Below, piece after piece: positions 8,841 through 18,190 of a stretch of 64,000 nucleotides of DNA. The translations under genes and the position numbers were made by a program. Position 1 is the first letter of the stretch. Each line of letters begins with the position of its first letter. The stretch covers positions 1-64,000 of the forward strand of contig JAMPBO010000014.1 of the NCBI GenBank assembly GCA_023666705.1, given 5' to 3'. Source of the stretch: Bacteroides sp. Its GTDB lineage: Bacteria > Bacillota > Clostridia > Lachnospirales > Lachnospiraceae. The notes below the pieces were generated by a model. The model was not told the origin of the DNA. It saw only the letters and a program-made list of their open reading frames with translations, and searched no databases.

Positions 8841-8851
8841 GGCTGATGTTC
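8841..8851 (+). promoter_or_regulatory. GGCTGATGTTC leader motif upstream of mraY
   Basis: One of five copies of an 11-base sequence found only just upstream of genes in this window. Here it ends 21 bases before the chosen mraY ATG and is followed by the GGGAG SD. It overlaps a minimal start-stop (ATG-GGC-TGA at 8838-8846). Function unknown. Confidence 0.4.
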
Positions 8852-8872
8852 GAGGGAGAGGGAGCAGAAGTT

Positions 8873-9832
8873 ATGAACAAAAATGATGTTATATTACCGA
8901 TACTGATTTCCTTTGGAATCAGTGTTGTATTAAGTCCTATCGTAATTCCTTTTTTAAAGAAGCTGAAATTTGGACAGTTTGTTAGGGATGACGGACCGGA
9001 ATCCCATTTGAAAAAATCGGGAACGCCGACTATGGGAGGACTTATCATCTTAGTCAGCATAGTGGTAACATCATTATTTTACTTAAAAGATTATCCGAGA
9101 ATCATACCTGTTCTTTTTGCCACACTTGGCTTTGGAATTATCGGTTTTCTGGATGATTACATCAAGGTTGTAATGAAGCGTTCCATGGGACTTCGGGCAT
9201 GGCAGAAAATGCTTGGGCAGTTGGTTATTACAGGCGTGTTTGCTTATTATATCCATGCACACACGGACCTTGGAACTGATATTATGATACCATTTATGAA
9301 TAAAAGCATTGACATCGGATGGTTATACTTTCCATTGATGTTTTTCGTAATGCTTGGTACTGTAAATGGAGCAAACTTTACGGACGGACTGGATGGACTT
9401 GCTTCATCCGTCACTGTGTTGATTGCAACATTTTTTACCATTGTCGCAGTTGCATATAAGTCGGGAATCGAACCGATTACATGTGCAACGGTGGGAAGCC
9501 TTTTGGGATTTCTGGTATACAATGTATATCCTGCAAGGGTGTTTATGGGAGATACAGGCTCATTGGCATTGGGCGGCTTTGTGGCGTCCACGGCTTATGT
9601 CCTTAAAATGCCGCTTATTATTCTGATTGTGGCATTTATATATTTTGCTGAAGTGTTGTCTGTTATTATACAGGTCACTTATTTTAAGAAGACAGGTAAG
9701 AGGGTGTTCAAGATGGCACCGATTCACCATCACTTTGAACTGTGTGGATGGCCGGAGACAAAGGTAGTGGCAATATTCTCCATAATTACTGCGGTTCTTT
9801 GCTTAATTGGTATGCTTGCCGTAAATGTTTAG
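8873..9832 (+). CDS. mraY: Phospho-N-acetylmuramoyl-pentapeptide transferase
   Basis: MraY makes lipid I by moving phospho-MurNAc-pentapeptide from UDP to undecaprenyl phosphate on the inner membrane face. The protein shows about ten membrane segments and the family motifs FLDDYIKV, NFTDGLDGLA, GDTGSLALGG and the C-terminal PIHHHFEL. I use ATG at 8873 (319 residues, MNKNDVILPILIS) because GAGGGAGAGGGAG lies just upstream. The in-frame ATG at 8846 would add a nine-residue stretch encoded by the SD region itself. The stop overlaps the leader motif of murD, its neighbour. Confidence 0.95.
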   Translation: MNKNDVILPILISFGISVVLSPIVIPFLKKLKFGQFVRDDGPESHLKKSGTPTMGGLIILVSIVVTSLFYLKDYPRIIPVLFATLGFGIIGFLDDYIKVVMKRSMGLRAWQKMLGQLVITGVFAYYIHAHTDLGTDIMIPFMNKSIDIGWLYFPLMFFVMLGTVNGANFTDGLDGLASSVTVLIATFFTIVAVAYKSGIEPITCATVGSLLGFLVYNVYPARVFMGDTGSLALGGFVASTAYVLKMPLIILIVAFIYFAEVLSVIIQVTYFKKTGKRVFKMAPIHHHFELCGWPETKVVAIFSIITAVLCLIGMLAVNV

Positions 9833-9842
9833 GCTGATGTTC
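9832..9842 (+). promoter_or_regulatory. GGCTGATGTTC leader motif upstream of murD
   Basis: A copy of the recurring 11-base motif that begins on the last base of the mraY stop codon and ends 17 bases before the murD ATG, with AAAGGGAGG between. Because it lies inside an operon junction, it more likely acts at the RNA level than as a promoter. Confidence 0.4.
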
Positions 9843-9859
9843 AAAGGGAGGATAAGGAT

Positions 9860-11218
9860 ATGTTTGATAAAAAGGTTTTAGTTGCAGGAGCAGGGAAAAG
9901 CGGAATCAGTGCTGCAAAGCTTTTACTGCGGAACAATGCAAGGGTAATCTTGTTTGATGAAAATAAAGAACTTGATGTAGAAGATGTAAGGAAAAAAATA
10001 ACGGATGGCAAGGAAAATGAAAGACTGGAAATTGTTGTGGGTAAGCTTCGGGAGGACACAATAAAGCAGTGTGAAATTATGGTGATAAGTCCGGGAATTC
10101 CTACGGATGCCGACTTTGCAATCAAGGTGAAGCAGGCAGGCGTTTTGGTCTGGAGTGAGATAGAACTGGCATATTTCTTTGAAAAGGGAAGTGTGGCAGC
10201 CATAACGGGAACCAACGGAAAGACAACAACCACGACTTTGGTGGGTGAAATCATAAAGGCTTACAATGAAAAAACATTTGTGGTTGGCAATATCGGCACA
10301 CCGTATACAAGCCTTGCCGACAGCACAAACGGGGATTCGGTTACGGTGGCAGAGATTAGCAGCTTCCAGCTTGAGACAATACATAAATTTAAACCGCGTG
10401 TGAGTGCAATCTTGAATATTACGCCTGACCATTTAAACAGGCATTATACTTTTGAAAATTATGCAGGCTGTAAGCTGGATATAACAAAAAACCAGACGGG
10501 GGAGGATTATGCGGTTCTTAACTATGATGATGCGGAGACAATGAAGCTTGCAGATAAGATTACTGCAAAGCATGTATTGTTCAGTCGGACGACCCGGTTA
10601 AAAGAGGGCGTTTATGTTGAGGACGGAACAATCGTAATTTGTGATGCAGACGGCAAAAAGGAAATTCTTCCACTAAAGGATATTAAGCTTTTGGGAAACC
10701 ACAATATTGAAAATGTACTTGCTGCCGTGGGCATTTCCTATTACATGGGAGTTCCCGCAGATATCATCAGAAAGGTATGTACTGAATTTCAGGGAGTTGT
10801 GCATAGAATTGAATATGTGGCAACGGTTGGGGGCGTTGCATATTACAACGACTCCAAGGGTACGAATCCTGATGCGGCAATCAAGGCAGTTCAGGCAATG
10901 ACAACAGATACCCTGCTGATTGGAGGGGGCTACGATAAACATTCTGCATATGATGAATGGATTGAGAGCTTTGACGGCAAAATCAAATATCTGGTGCTGA
11001 TAGGTGAAACTGCGAAAGATATAGAAGCCTGTGCAAACAAGCATGGCTTTCATAATACAATCATTTTAGACAGCTTGGAGGATGCGGTGAAATTCTGCCA
11101 TGAACATGCTGTTACGGGGGATGCGGTTTTGCTTTCTCCTGCGTGTGCAAGCTGGGGGATGTTCGATAATTACGAGCAGCGTGGAGATATGTTCAAAAGC
11201 TATGTGCACAATCTTTAA
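9860..11218 (+). CDS. murD: UDP-MurNAc-L-alanine:D-glutamate ligase
   Basis: A 452-residue cytoplasmic Mur ligase that adds D-Glu to UDP-MurNAc-L-Ala. Visible are the N-terminal nucleotide-like fold (VLVAGAGKSGISAAKLL), the ATP loop GTNGKTTTTTLVGE near residues 118-131, the central ITPDHLNRH block, and the C-terminal NDSKGTNPDAAIKAV and SPACASWGMFDNYEQRG motifs diagnostic of MurD. Length is normal. The gene is tightly packed between mraY and the SEDS gene. Confidence 0.97.
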   Translation: MFDKKVLVAGAGKSGISAAKLLLRNNARVILFDENKELDVEDVRKKITDGKENERLEIVVGKLREDTIKQCEIMVISPGIPTDADFAIKVKQAGVLVWSEIELAYFFEKGSVAAITGTNGKTTTTTLVGEIIKAYNEKTFVVGNIGTPYTSLADSTNGDSVTVAEISSFQLETIHKFKPRVSAILNITPDHLNRHYTFENYAGCKLDITKNQTGEDYAVLNYDDAETMKLADKITAKHVLFSRTTRLKEGVYVEDGTIVICDADGKKEILPLKDIKLLGNHNIENVLAAVGISYYMGVPADIIRKVCTEFQGVVHRIEYVATVGGVAYYNDSKGTNPDAAIKAVQAMTTDTLLIGGGYDKHSAYDEWIESFDGKIKYLVLIGETAKDIEACANKHGFHNTIILDSLEDAVKFCHEHAVTGDAVLLSPACASWGMFDNYEQRGDMFKSYVHNL

Positions 11219-11232
11219 GGAGTGATTAATAG

Positions 11233-12381
11233 GTGGATAGAGTTGAGGCGGCAAACGCATCACAAAAAAATAGAAGAACGCTGAATAACAGCTTTTGGGT
11301 AAAGGGCGGATATTTTGATTATCAGATTTTATTTATTATCCTGGTCATTGTATTGTTCGGCGTCATGATGGTGTACAGCTCAAGCTCTTACAGGGCTGCC
11401 TTGAACGGACTTGACAGTGCGTATTTTGCAAAAAGGCAGGCTGGGTTTGCAGTACTTGGAATTGTGGCTATGATAATCACCTCCAAGATAAATTACAGGT
11501 ACTACCGGAATTTTTCCGTGCTTCTGATGTATGTATCAATCGCACTTTCAGCGTTGGTATTTATTATCGGTACGGCAAGTCATGGCGCTACAAGATGGCT
11601 GCCCTTAGGCTCGATACATTTTCAGCCGTCAGAGATTGCAAAGCCTGCAATCATAATCTATATGGCACATGCATGTGTAACGCGGTCATCATTGCTTAAC
11701 AGCATAACAGGAATTATAAAGCTTATATTTTTGCCTGCTGTCTGTGTTGTGTTGATTGGAAAGGAAAACTTAAGTACTGCAATTGTGTGCTTTGCCATCA
11801 TAGTTGTCATTATGTTTGTGGCAAGTCCTAAATTTTTGAATTTGCTTATACTCGGACTTGTGGGAGTTGCCGTTGCAGTCGCAGCCATTATGCTGGTCGG
11901 ATACCGGGGTGACAGAATTGACGCATGGCTTCACCCGGAAACGAGCGAAAATGGATTTCAGACCATGCAGTCACTCTACGCAATCGGTTCCGGTGGATTA
12001 TTTGGCAGGGGCTTAGGTGAGAGCATACAAAAACTGGGATTTTTACCAGAGTCCCACAATGATATGATTTTCTCGGTTATATGTGAGGAACTTGGACTCT
12101 TTGGTGCAATCGGCGTTATCATATTGTTTGTAATACTGCTGCTACGATGCAGGTATGTGGCGAATCATGCACCGGACAGCTTCGGCGGTCTGCTTTGTAC
12201 CGGGGTCATTACCCACATCGCAGTGCAGTTTATTATAAATATTGGTGTTGTTACAAATACAATACCGAACACGGGTGTTACGCTTCCGTTTATAAGCTAC
12301 GGAGGTACTTCGCTGGTATTCCTGCTTTTGGAAATAGGAATTGTACTGGGAGTGTCAAGGCAGATGAGACCCGAAGCATAA
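11233..12381 (+). CDS. ftsW: SEDS peptidoglycan polymerase, FtsW/SpoVE type
   Basis: A 382-residue polytopic membrane protein with about ten hydrophobic helices. SEDS proteins polymerise glycan strands from lipid II in partnership with a class B PBP; two candidate partners lie upstream. Family signatures are WLPLGSIHFQPSEIAK, the GRGLGESIQKLGFLPESHNDMIFS loop and the C-terminal GVTLPFISYGGTSL. The start is GTG at 11233, with AAGGAG overlapping the murD stop region. In Bacillus spoVE is followed by murG and murB; here both are absent and ftsQ follows directly. FtsW and SpoVE cannot be distinguished by sequence. Confidence 0.93.
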   Translation: MDRVEAANASQKNRRTLNNSFWVKGGYFDYQILFIILVIVLFGVMMVYSSSSYRAALNGLDSAYFAKRQAGFAVLGIVAMIITSKINYRYYRNFSVLLMYVSIALSALVFIIGTASHGATRWLPLGSIHFQPSEIAKPAIIIYMAHACVTRSSLLNSITGIIKLIFLPAVCVVLIGKENLSTAIVCFAIIVVIMFVASPKFLNLLILGLVGVAVAVAAIMLVGYRGDRIDAWLHPETSENGFQTMQSLYAIGSGGLFGRGLGESIQKLGFLPESHNDMIFSVICEELGLFGAIGVIILFVILLLRCRYVANHAPDSFGGLLCTGVITHIAVQFIINIGVVTNTIPNTGVTLPFISYGGTSLVFLLLEIGIVLGVSRQMRPEA

Positions 12382-12403
12382 AATATTCAAAGGAAAATAA
12401 TTT

Positions 12404-13102
12404 ATGAAAAAAAGAATTGTCCTAATTATAATATTAGCCATGCTGCTGATTGGCGGAATTTACATAAGCACTTTCAGGCTGACGGACATACAGGTGTCAG
12501 GCTGTCAGGTCGTGGACGAAAAGACAATCATGGAGGCAGTTGAAAATACGGGGTATTCAGGAAATACGATCATGCTTTATATAGGAAATAAGCTGAAGCC
12601 GATTGAAAATATTCCTTTTGTGGCAAAGGTTGAAATAGAGTTTGTTTCAAAAAACAAGGTTTCCGTAACGGTGTATGAAAAATCCATCGCCGGCTGCACG
12701 GAATATATGGATTCCTATGTGTTTTTTGATAAGGATGGCATAATACTCGAGTCTTCACATGAAATGATAAAAGGCGTTCCGTGTATCAGGGGACTTGAGT
12801 TTGAAAGCTGGGAGAAAGGACAAAAGCTCCCCATAAAAGAGGATAAAAAGTTTCAATATATTCTCACAATCACACAGCTTGTTGAAAAATATGGGCTGGA
12901 TATTGACAGCATAAAGTTTACGGCTGAGGAAGAAATAATTTTAATGCATGGTGGTCTCACCATAGAATTAAGAGAGGGGGAGTACCTGGCGGAACAGCTT
13001 ATGAATTTAGGAAACATGCTGAAAAGTCTTGACGCCGATGCGGGCATACTTCACATGAAGGTCATTAACGGCGTTGTAACAGCAAGCTATAGCAGGAAAT
13101 AA
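12404..13102 (+). CDS. ftsQ: FtsQ/DivIB-like division protein
   Basis: A 232-residue bitopic protein: a short basic head, one membrane helix (VLIIILAMLLIGGIYIS, about residues 6-22), then a POTRA-like beta domain (FRLTDIQVSGCQVVDEKTI onward) and a second domain ending in a short basic tail. It bridges FtsL/DivIC and the septal synthase. Sequence conservation in this family is low, so the name rests on topology, the POTRA pattern and position between the SEDS gene and ftsZ. It ends about 120 bases before ftsZ, where a new promoter seems to start. Confidence 0.85.
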   Translation: MKKRIVLIIILAMLLIGGIYISTFRLTDIQVSGCQVVDEKTIMEAVENTGYSGNTIMLYIGNKLKPIENIPFVAKVEIEFVSKNKVSVTVYEKSIAGCTEYMDSYVFFDKDGIILESSHEMIKGVPCIRGLEFESWEKGQKLPIKEDKKFQYILTITQLVEKYGLDIDSIKFTAEEEIILMHGGLTIELREGEYLAEQLMNLGNMLKSLDADAGILHMKVINGVVTASYSRK

Positions 13103-13123
13103 TAAGAAATAGTAAAATATCTA

Positions 13124-13152
13124 TTGATTATTTCGCTAAAAAATTATATTAT
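13124..13152 (+). promoter_or_regulatory. Candidate promoter for ftsZ
   Basis: TTGATT (13124-13129) and TATTAT (13147-13152) are 17 bases apart in the A+T-rich ftsQ-ftsZ gap, about 75 bases before the ftsZ start. This would let ftsZ be transcribed apart from the upstream dcw genes. Confidence 0.45.
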
Positions 13153-13226
13153 TAATAATAATGCAAAAATGTAGCTAATTAACCAATTTATTTTTAATAT
13201 GAAGTACAATAAAGGAGGAAGATACC

Positions 13227-14432
13227 TTGCTTGAAATAAAATCAAACGATGAAAAAACCCCTGCAAGAATACTTGTGATTGGAGTAGGTGGAGCCGGAAA
13301 CAATGCAGTAAACAGAATGATTGATGAAAACGTGGAGGGTGTTGAGCTTATAGCAATCAATACCGATAAGCAGATATTGTCACAAAGCCGTGCAACAACA
13401 AAGATTCAGATAGGAGAAAAGCTTACGAAGGGTCTTGGAGCCGGAGCAAAGCCGGAGATTGGTGCAAGTGCGGTTGAGGAAAATAGAGAAGAGATAACCG
13501 ACATTATGAAGGATGCCAACATGGTATTTGTAACATGTGGTATGGGTGGCGGTACCGGAACAGGTGCAGCCCCTGTCGTTGCTGAGATTGCAAGAAACCT
13601 TGGTATTCTTACCGTTGGTGTTGTAACAAGACCATTCTCTTTTGAGGGAAAGCCAAGAATGAACAATGCAGTTAATGGTATTGCAAAGCTTAAGGAAAAC
13701 GTAGATACACTTATCGTTATACCGAACGACAAGCTTTTGCAGATTTGTGATAAGCGTACCAGCATACCTGAGGCACTCAAAAAGGCGGATGAGGTTCTTC
13801 AACAGGGTGTACAGGGTGTTACGGACCTAATTAACAAGCCGGGACTGATTAACCTTGACTTTGCAGATATTCAGACAGTTATGCGTGATAAGGGTGTTGC
13901 ACATATCGGTATTGGACGTGCCAGTGGAGACAACAAGGCAGTGGATGCCATCAAGTCAGCCATGGAGAGCCCATTGCTTGAGACAACAGTTTCAGGTGCA
14001 ACGGACATTATAGTAAACTTCTCAGGTAACATCGGAATTGTTGAGGCATATGATGCAATTACATACCTTACCGAGGTTGCAGGCGACAGTGCCAACATTA
14101 TATTTGGTACGGTTGACAACGATGTTATGGGTGAGGATGTATGTATTACAATTATTGCAACCGGAATTGAAGGGAATGCAAACAGGGCTGCAGCATCTGC
14201 ATCGGTTTCTGTACCGACAGGAGGCACAACGGCTGCAAGACCGGCTGTTACACCGCTTAAGACGCCTACATATTCAGGACAGCCTTTAGCAGGAACGGGA
14301 GGAAAGCAGACATACACAACTCCAAAGACGACGGTTCCGGATCTTACAAGTCCGATAAAACCGACTACGGTTAAGCCACAAACCGGCTCTGCCAGTGGAA
14401 TTAAAATACCTGATTTCCTGAAAAGGGGATAA
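13227..14432 (+). CDS. ftsZ: Cell division GTPase FtsZ
   Basis: A 401-residue tubulin homologue that forms the Z ring. The N-terminal [13 protein letters not shown], the tubulin signature [12 protein letters not shown] near residues 107-118, and the T7-loop region NLDFADI are all present. A variable linker rich in Thr/Pro leads to the conserved C-terminal peptide [10 protein letters not shown], which binds FtsA/SepF/EzrA-type partners. The start is TTG at 13227, six bases after a very strong SD (AAAGGAGGAAG); no in-frame ATG precedes the conserved core. A hairpin follows the stop, closing the cluster. Confidence 0.97.
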   Translation: MLEIKSNDEKTPARILVIGVGGAGNNAVNRMIDENVEGVELIAINTDKQILSQSRATTKIQIGEKLTKGLGAGAKPEIGASAVEENREEITDIMKDANMVFVTCGMGGGTGTGAAPVVAEIARNLGILTVGVVTRPFSFEGKPRMNNAVNGIAKLKENVDTLIVIPNDKLLQICDKRTSIPEALKKADEVLQQGVQGVTDLINKPGLINLDFADIQTVMRDKGVAHIGIGRASGDNKAVDAIKSAMESPLLETTVSGATDIIVNFSGNIGIVEAYDAITYLTEVAGDSANIIFGTVDNDVMGEDVCITIIATGIEGNANRAAASASVSVPTGGTTAARPAVTPLKTPTYSGQPLAGTGGKQTYTTPKTTVPDLTSPIKPTTVKPQTGSASGIKIPDFLKRG

Positions 14433-14442
14433 TCAGAGTGAA

Positions 14443-14485
14443 CAAAATGGGACTATTGTGGTATCAATAGCCCCATTTTGCGTTG
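14443..14485 (+). terminator. Hairpin terminator after ftsZ
   Basis: Sixteen-base arms (14443-14458 and 14465-14480, CAAAATGGG... and ...CCCATTTTG, one mismatch) enclose a six-base loop. The downstream U tract is short (CGTTGTAATAA), so efficiency may be partial. Confidence 0.55.
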
Positions 14486-14516
14486 TAATAAATTATAAAT
14501 CGGGAGAATAGTTTTT

Positions 14517-17111
14517 ATGGGCATGGATAACACGGGAGATAAGACAGTCTATTTTGATCCGGCGATGCTTGCAGAAATGGAACGGTCTGCGGGCAAGAAA
14601 AATACTATCGTTATCGTGGATAACAATGGTATCAATGAGATTGATTTAAGTGGATATCAGGATGCTGTTTACTCATTTGGAAGGTCAAATGATAATAGCA
14701 TTGTAATAAATTCGGAAATTGTATCGTCCCACCACGGTGAGATTTGCATTTCGGGCGGCTTGTTTTATTTCAGGGATAACAACAGCTCGAACGGTACATA
14801 TATTGCGGGAGGACAGCAGTTTTTCCAGGCTGTGCCGGGGCAGTATTACGGCGGCGACGGACGGGATATGGTAATCCGTCTTGGAACAACACAGGAAATG
14901 GCAGGCTGCCGTTCCGTTCTCATGCTCTATGACAGCAACGCGACGGACGGAAAATGGAAGACATACAATTTGCATGAGGGCGACAACAGTATAGGCAGGG
15001 ACATGTCCTGCGACATTAAGATTAAAAATGTGGCGGTTTCACGCATCCATGCAGGAATCAGATGTGCAGGCACCGAGGCATATTTATTCGACAACAAATC
15101 AACAAACGGTGTATACTTAAACGGAGTTAAGATTGATAAGCCCGTAAAATTGTCAGATAAAGATATTTTTACAATATTAAATACCACATTTATATGTTCG
15201 GGTAACCAGATTTTTTATAAGGTTAATACAGAGGGTATCAATCTTGAAATCAGGAAGCTCAACAAGGAGGTTCCTGAAAAAAACGGTAAAAAAACAATAC
15301 TCAACAAGGTTGATTGCAGTATCGGTGCCAATGAATTTGTGGCGATAATAGGTGGTTCGGGAGCAGGAAAAACCACGCTTATGACAGCCATGAGCGGCTT
15401 TGACACGGACATCACAGGTGATGTTTACTGCAACGGAATCAACCTCAGGGAAAATTTCCAGACCCTAAAAAATGTTATTGGCTTTGTGCCTCAGCAGGAT
15501 ATCATATATGAGAACATAACGCTTAAAAAGATGCTTTATTATACGGCAAAGCTTAAGATGCCTGAGGATACGTCAAAGCAGGAAATTGAAGAACGGATAC
15601 ACGATGTTTTGGGCATGGTTGAGCTTTTGGAACATCAGGATACATATATCAGACGCCTTTCGGGCGGACAAAAAAAGCGTGCCAGTATAGCAGTGGAGTT
15701 ACTTGCCAATCCGGGACTTTTCTTTTTGGACGAGCCAACGTCGGGACTTGACCCTGGAACAGAACAGCATTTGATGCACACCTTGAGCAGATTGTCCAAG
15801 GAACAGGAAAAAACCATAATCATGGTAACCCATACGACAAATAACCTGCATCTTTGCGATAAGGTTATTATTATGGGCTATGGCGGAAGGCTCTGCTACT
15901 GCGGAAGACCTGACGGAATTAAGGATTTCTTCCAAACGGACGATATTGTTCAGGTATATGATATGATTACCGCTGATACAAAGGCATGGGAGAACCGTTT
16001 TAAGTCATCAGGTATCAATAAGCTTGGAAATGACACTGGACAAAGCTCAGGTAAGGAAATTAAAACCAAAAAGGTAAGCAATATCAACCAGTTGTCGGTT
16101 TTGATACGGAGATATGTCACATTGATTAAAAACGATATGGAACGGTTGCTGATGATATTTATTCAGCCTGTTTTAATCGGACTTCTCATGGCACTGGTTG
16201 CAGAAAATGGAATTTATGATAAAATGTTTGAGACACGGTCCATATTGTTTGCACTTATGAGTGCGGGAATATGGATGGGTCTGTTTAACACGATTCAGGA
16301 AATATACAAGGAACGGGTCATATTAAAGAGAGAATATATGGCAAACTTAAAGCTGCCGCTTTATATGCTGTCAAAGTATATTGTGCAGGCACTGATTGCA
16401 GCGATTCAGGCATGTATTCTCGTGGCAACCTTTGTAGTGATAAAGGGAGCACCAGACTGTGATGGGGTGATAATTGGAAATGCCGCCCTTGAAATGACAG
16501 CAACCATTTTTGTTACCATATACGTGTCGGCTGGCTTTGGGCTTCTCATATCCGCCATATCGAAAAATGGGGACCGTGCCATGTCAATCGCACCGTTTAT
16601 ACTGATTATTCAGCTTTTGTTTTCAGGTATATTGTTTTCGTTAAACGGAGCAACGGATAAGATTTCGTATCTTACCTTCAGTAGATGGTCCATGGAAGCA
16701 CTTGGAAGCACCAACGATTTAAACGGACTTGTTCCCGTTGGAAAAGAGGATGCTGACAAGGCAAAGGAAGAGGCGGAAGAAAAGCAGGAGGAGCTTGTAA
16801 ATGACTGCAATGAAATGATTGCGGACATGCAGGCGGAATATGACGAAACAATAAATGACCTACAGAATATGGTAGAAACGTATTCAGCGGTGGCAGGTGA
16901 CCCACAAAAGTTTGATGAATTCGTATCAGAAAAGGCAGAGGTTGAACTTCCTGAGGATGAGGAAGAAGCCGCCAAAGACGAGGATGATAAAATGTTTGTG
17001 AGAACGAAACGGCATGTTCTGTCGTGCTGGGGCATACTGTTTGGCGTGACATTTATTTTTGCAGGTGCAAGTATTGCCGTTCTTACAAGGTTGAAGGATG
17101 AACAAAGATAG
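14517..17111 (+). CDS. FHA-domain ABC-2 type transporter (half-size, ABCG-like)
   Basis: An 864-residue fusion. Two FHA domains (about residues 50-115 with FGRSNDNSIVIN and NNSSNGTYI; about 150-225 with IGRDMSCDIKI and KSTNGVYLNG) precede an ABC ATPase: Walker A GGSGAGKTT (about 279), signature LSGGQKKR (about 381), Walker B LFFLDEPTSGLD (about 401). An ABC-2 permease domain follows from about residue 560. An acidic predicted coiled coil (about 742-835) sits between the last two membrane helices. FHA domains bind phosphothreonine, so the Ser/Thr kinase encoded at 45739 is a plausible regulator. Substrate unknown. SD GGGAG precedes the ATG. Confidence 0.88.
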   Translation: MGMDNTGDKTVYFDPAMLAEMERSAGKKNTIVIVDNNGINEIDLSGYQDAVYSFGRSNDNSIVINSEIVSSHHGEICISGGLFYFRDNNSSNGTYIAGGQQFFQAVPGQYYGGDGRDMVIRLGTTQEMAGCRSVLMLYDSNATDGKWKTYNLHEGDNSIGRDMSCDIKIKNVAVSRIHAGIRCAGTEAYLFDNKSTNGVYLNGVKIDKPVKLSDKDIFTILNTTFICSGNQIFYKVNTEGINLEIRKLNKEVPEKNGKKTILNKVDCSIGANEFVAIIGGSGAGKTTLMTAMSGFDTDITGDVYCNGINLRENFQTLKNVIGFVPQQDIIYENITLKKMLYYTAKLKMPEDTSKQEIEERIHDVLGMVELLEHQDTYIRRLSGGQKKRASIAVELLANPGLFFLDEPTSGLDPGTEQHLMHTLSRLSKEQEKTIIMVTHTTNNLHLCDKVIIMGYGGRLCYCGRPDGIKDFFQTDDIVQVYDMITADTKAWENRFKSSGINKLGNDTGQSSGKEIKTKKVSNINQLSVLIRRYVTLIKNDMERLLMIFIQPVLIGLLMALVAENGIYDKMFETRSILFALMSAGIWMGLFNTIQEIYKERVILKREYMANLKLPLYMLSKYIVQALIAAIQACILVATFVVIKGAPDCDGVIIGNAALEMTATIFVTIYVSAGFGLLISAISKNGDRAMSIAPFILIIQLLFSGILFSLNGATDKISYLTFSRWSMEALGSTNDLNGLVPVGKEDADKAKEEAEEKQEELVNDCNEMIADMQAEYDETINDLQNMVETYSAVAGDPQKFDEFVSEKAEVELPEDEEEAAKDEDDKMFVRTKRHVLSCWGILFGVTFIFAGASIAVLTRLKDEQR

Positions 17112-17122
17112 GAGAGAGTAAA

Positions 17123-18181
17123 ATGTCTGTTGAAGGAATTGGAAATGTTGATGAAATAAAACTCAAATCAATCAATGGTAAAGACCTGGTGGAAAAAAAG
17201 GTGAAGTCTGAAAAATCCCAGTTCGACAGTCTGCTTCAAAGTGAGTCAGACAAGCTGTCACAGGCAAGGGGCACGACTTATAACTTGAAGGATATCTTTG
17301 CTGAGGCCGCCCAAAAATACGGACTTAGGCAGGATTTGCTTGAGGCAATCGGTTACCATGAGTCCAGATTTCAGGCAGGGGTAACCTCAAGTGCAGGTGC
17401 CATGGGAATTATGCAGCTTATGCCGGGAACGGCACGTGCCATGGGCGTAAATGATGCCTATGACCCATATGAAAATATTATGGGTGCAGCAAAGCTTTTA
17501 AAACAGCTTTCCGATTTATATAACGGAGACTTGAAGCTTACGCTTGCGGCTTACAGTGCGGGGACGGGAAATGTGGCAAAGTACGGAGGAGTTCCTCCGT
17601 TTGCGGAAACGCAAAATTATGTTGCGGATATATTTCAAATGCTGGAATCAGGAAAAAGTTATCTGGACGCAGCGAGTGCACAGGGTATCGCAGCAAACAC
17701 AGATGATACAGCTTCAACCGCTGTAAAAACTGACAGTGGAGTAAAGCCTGCCGTAACAGAAACAGGTGATGACAGCAGTAACGCAAGTGCGGTGAACAAC
17801 AGCAGTACAAAGACGGATGGGACAGGAAAGACTAGTACCGCTGCAAAGACAGTGCAGAGTAATGAAAATAAAAGTACATCCGTAAATGGGTCAACGGAGC
17901 TTGATAAATATTTTTCCTATACGGAATATGATTTGTTGATGCAATATTTTTCACAGATGTTGAAAATAATAGCAAGCATAGGTGACACGGATGCTTTTTC
18001 GGATGATACCGATGACACGGATGACTCTCTTGCAGATTTGTATAAGCTTAGCATGCAGCAGAGACTTGGAACCATATACACAGACGGGCAGAGCATTTCA
18101 ACAACAACCTCACAGCTGCATACGACAACCATGTCTGACGTAGCAGCCAAATATATGGCGGTATCAAATATGCTAAAGTAG
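17123..18181 (+). CDS. Soluble lytic transglycosylase-like protein (SLT domain)
   Basis: A 352-residue protein with an SLT/goose-lysozyme-like domain at about residues 55-175. E80 in GYHESRFQ is the expected catalytic acid, followed by SSAGAMGIMQLMPGTA and LAAYSAGTGNV, the standard motifs. Such enzymes cleave glycan strands to leave 1,6-anhydro-MurNAc ends. No signal peptide or membrane helix is visible at the N-terminus, which is charged and polar, so export is unexplained. A Ser/Thr/Asn-rich linker (about 190-260) leads to a poorly conserved C-terminal region. The gene starts 11 bases after the FHA-ABC gene, suggesting a shared transcript. Confidence 0.85.
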   Translation: MSVEGIGNVDEIKLKSINGKDLVEKKVKSEKSQFDSLLQSESDKLSQARGTTYNLKDIFAEAAQKYGLRQDLLEAIGYHESRFQAGVTSSAGAMGIMQLMPGTARAMGVNDAYDPYENIMGAAKLLKQLSDLYNGDLKLTLAAYSAGTGNVAKYGGVPPFAETQNYVADIFQMLESGKSYLDAASAQGIAANTDDTASTAVKTDSGVKPAVTETGDDSSNASAVNNSSTKTDGTGKTSTAAKTVQSNENKSTSVNGSTELDKYFSYTEYDLLMQYFSQMLKIIASIGDTDAFSDDTDDTDDSLADLYKLSMQQRLGTIYTDGQSISTTTSQLHTTTMSDVAAKYMAVSNMLK

Positions 18182-18190
18182 CCTGAAACG

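Noticed and set aside
8846-8872. Upstream in-frame ATG for mraY
   Set aside because: The extra nine codons coincide with the purine-rich SD, and the downstream ATG gives the usual MraY N-terminus.
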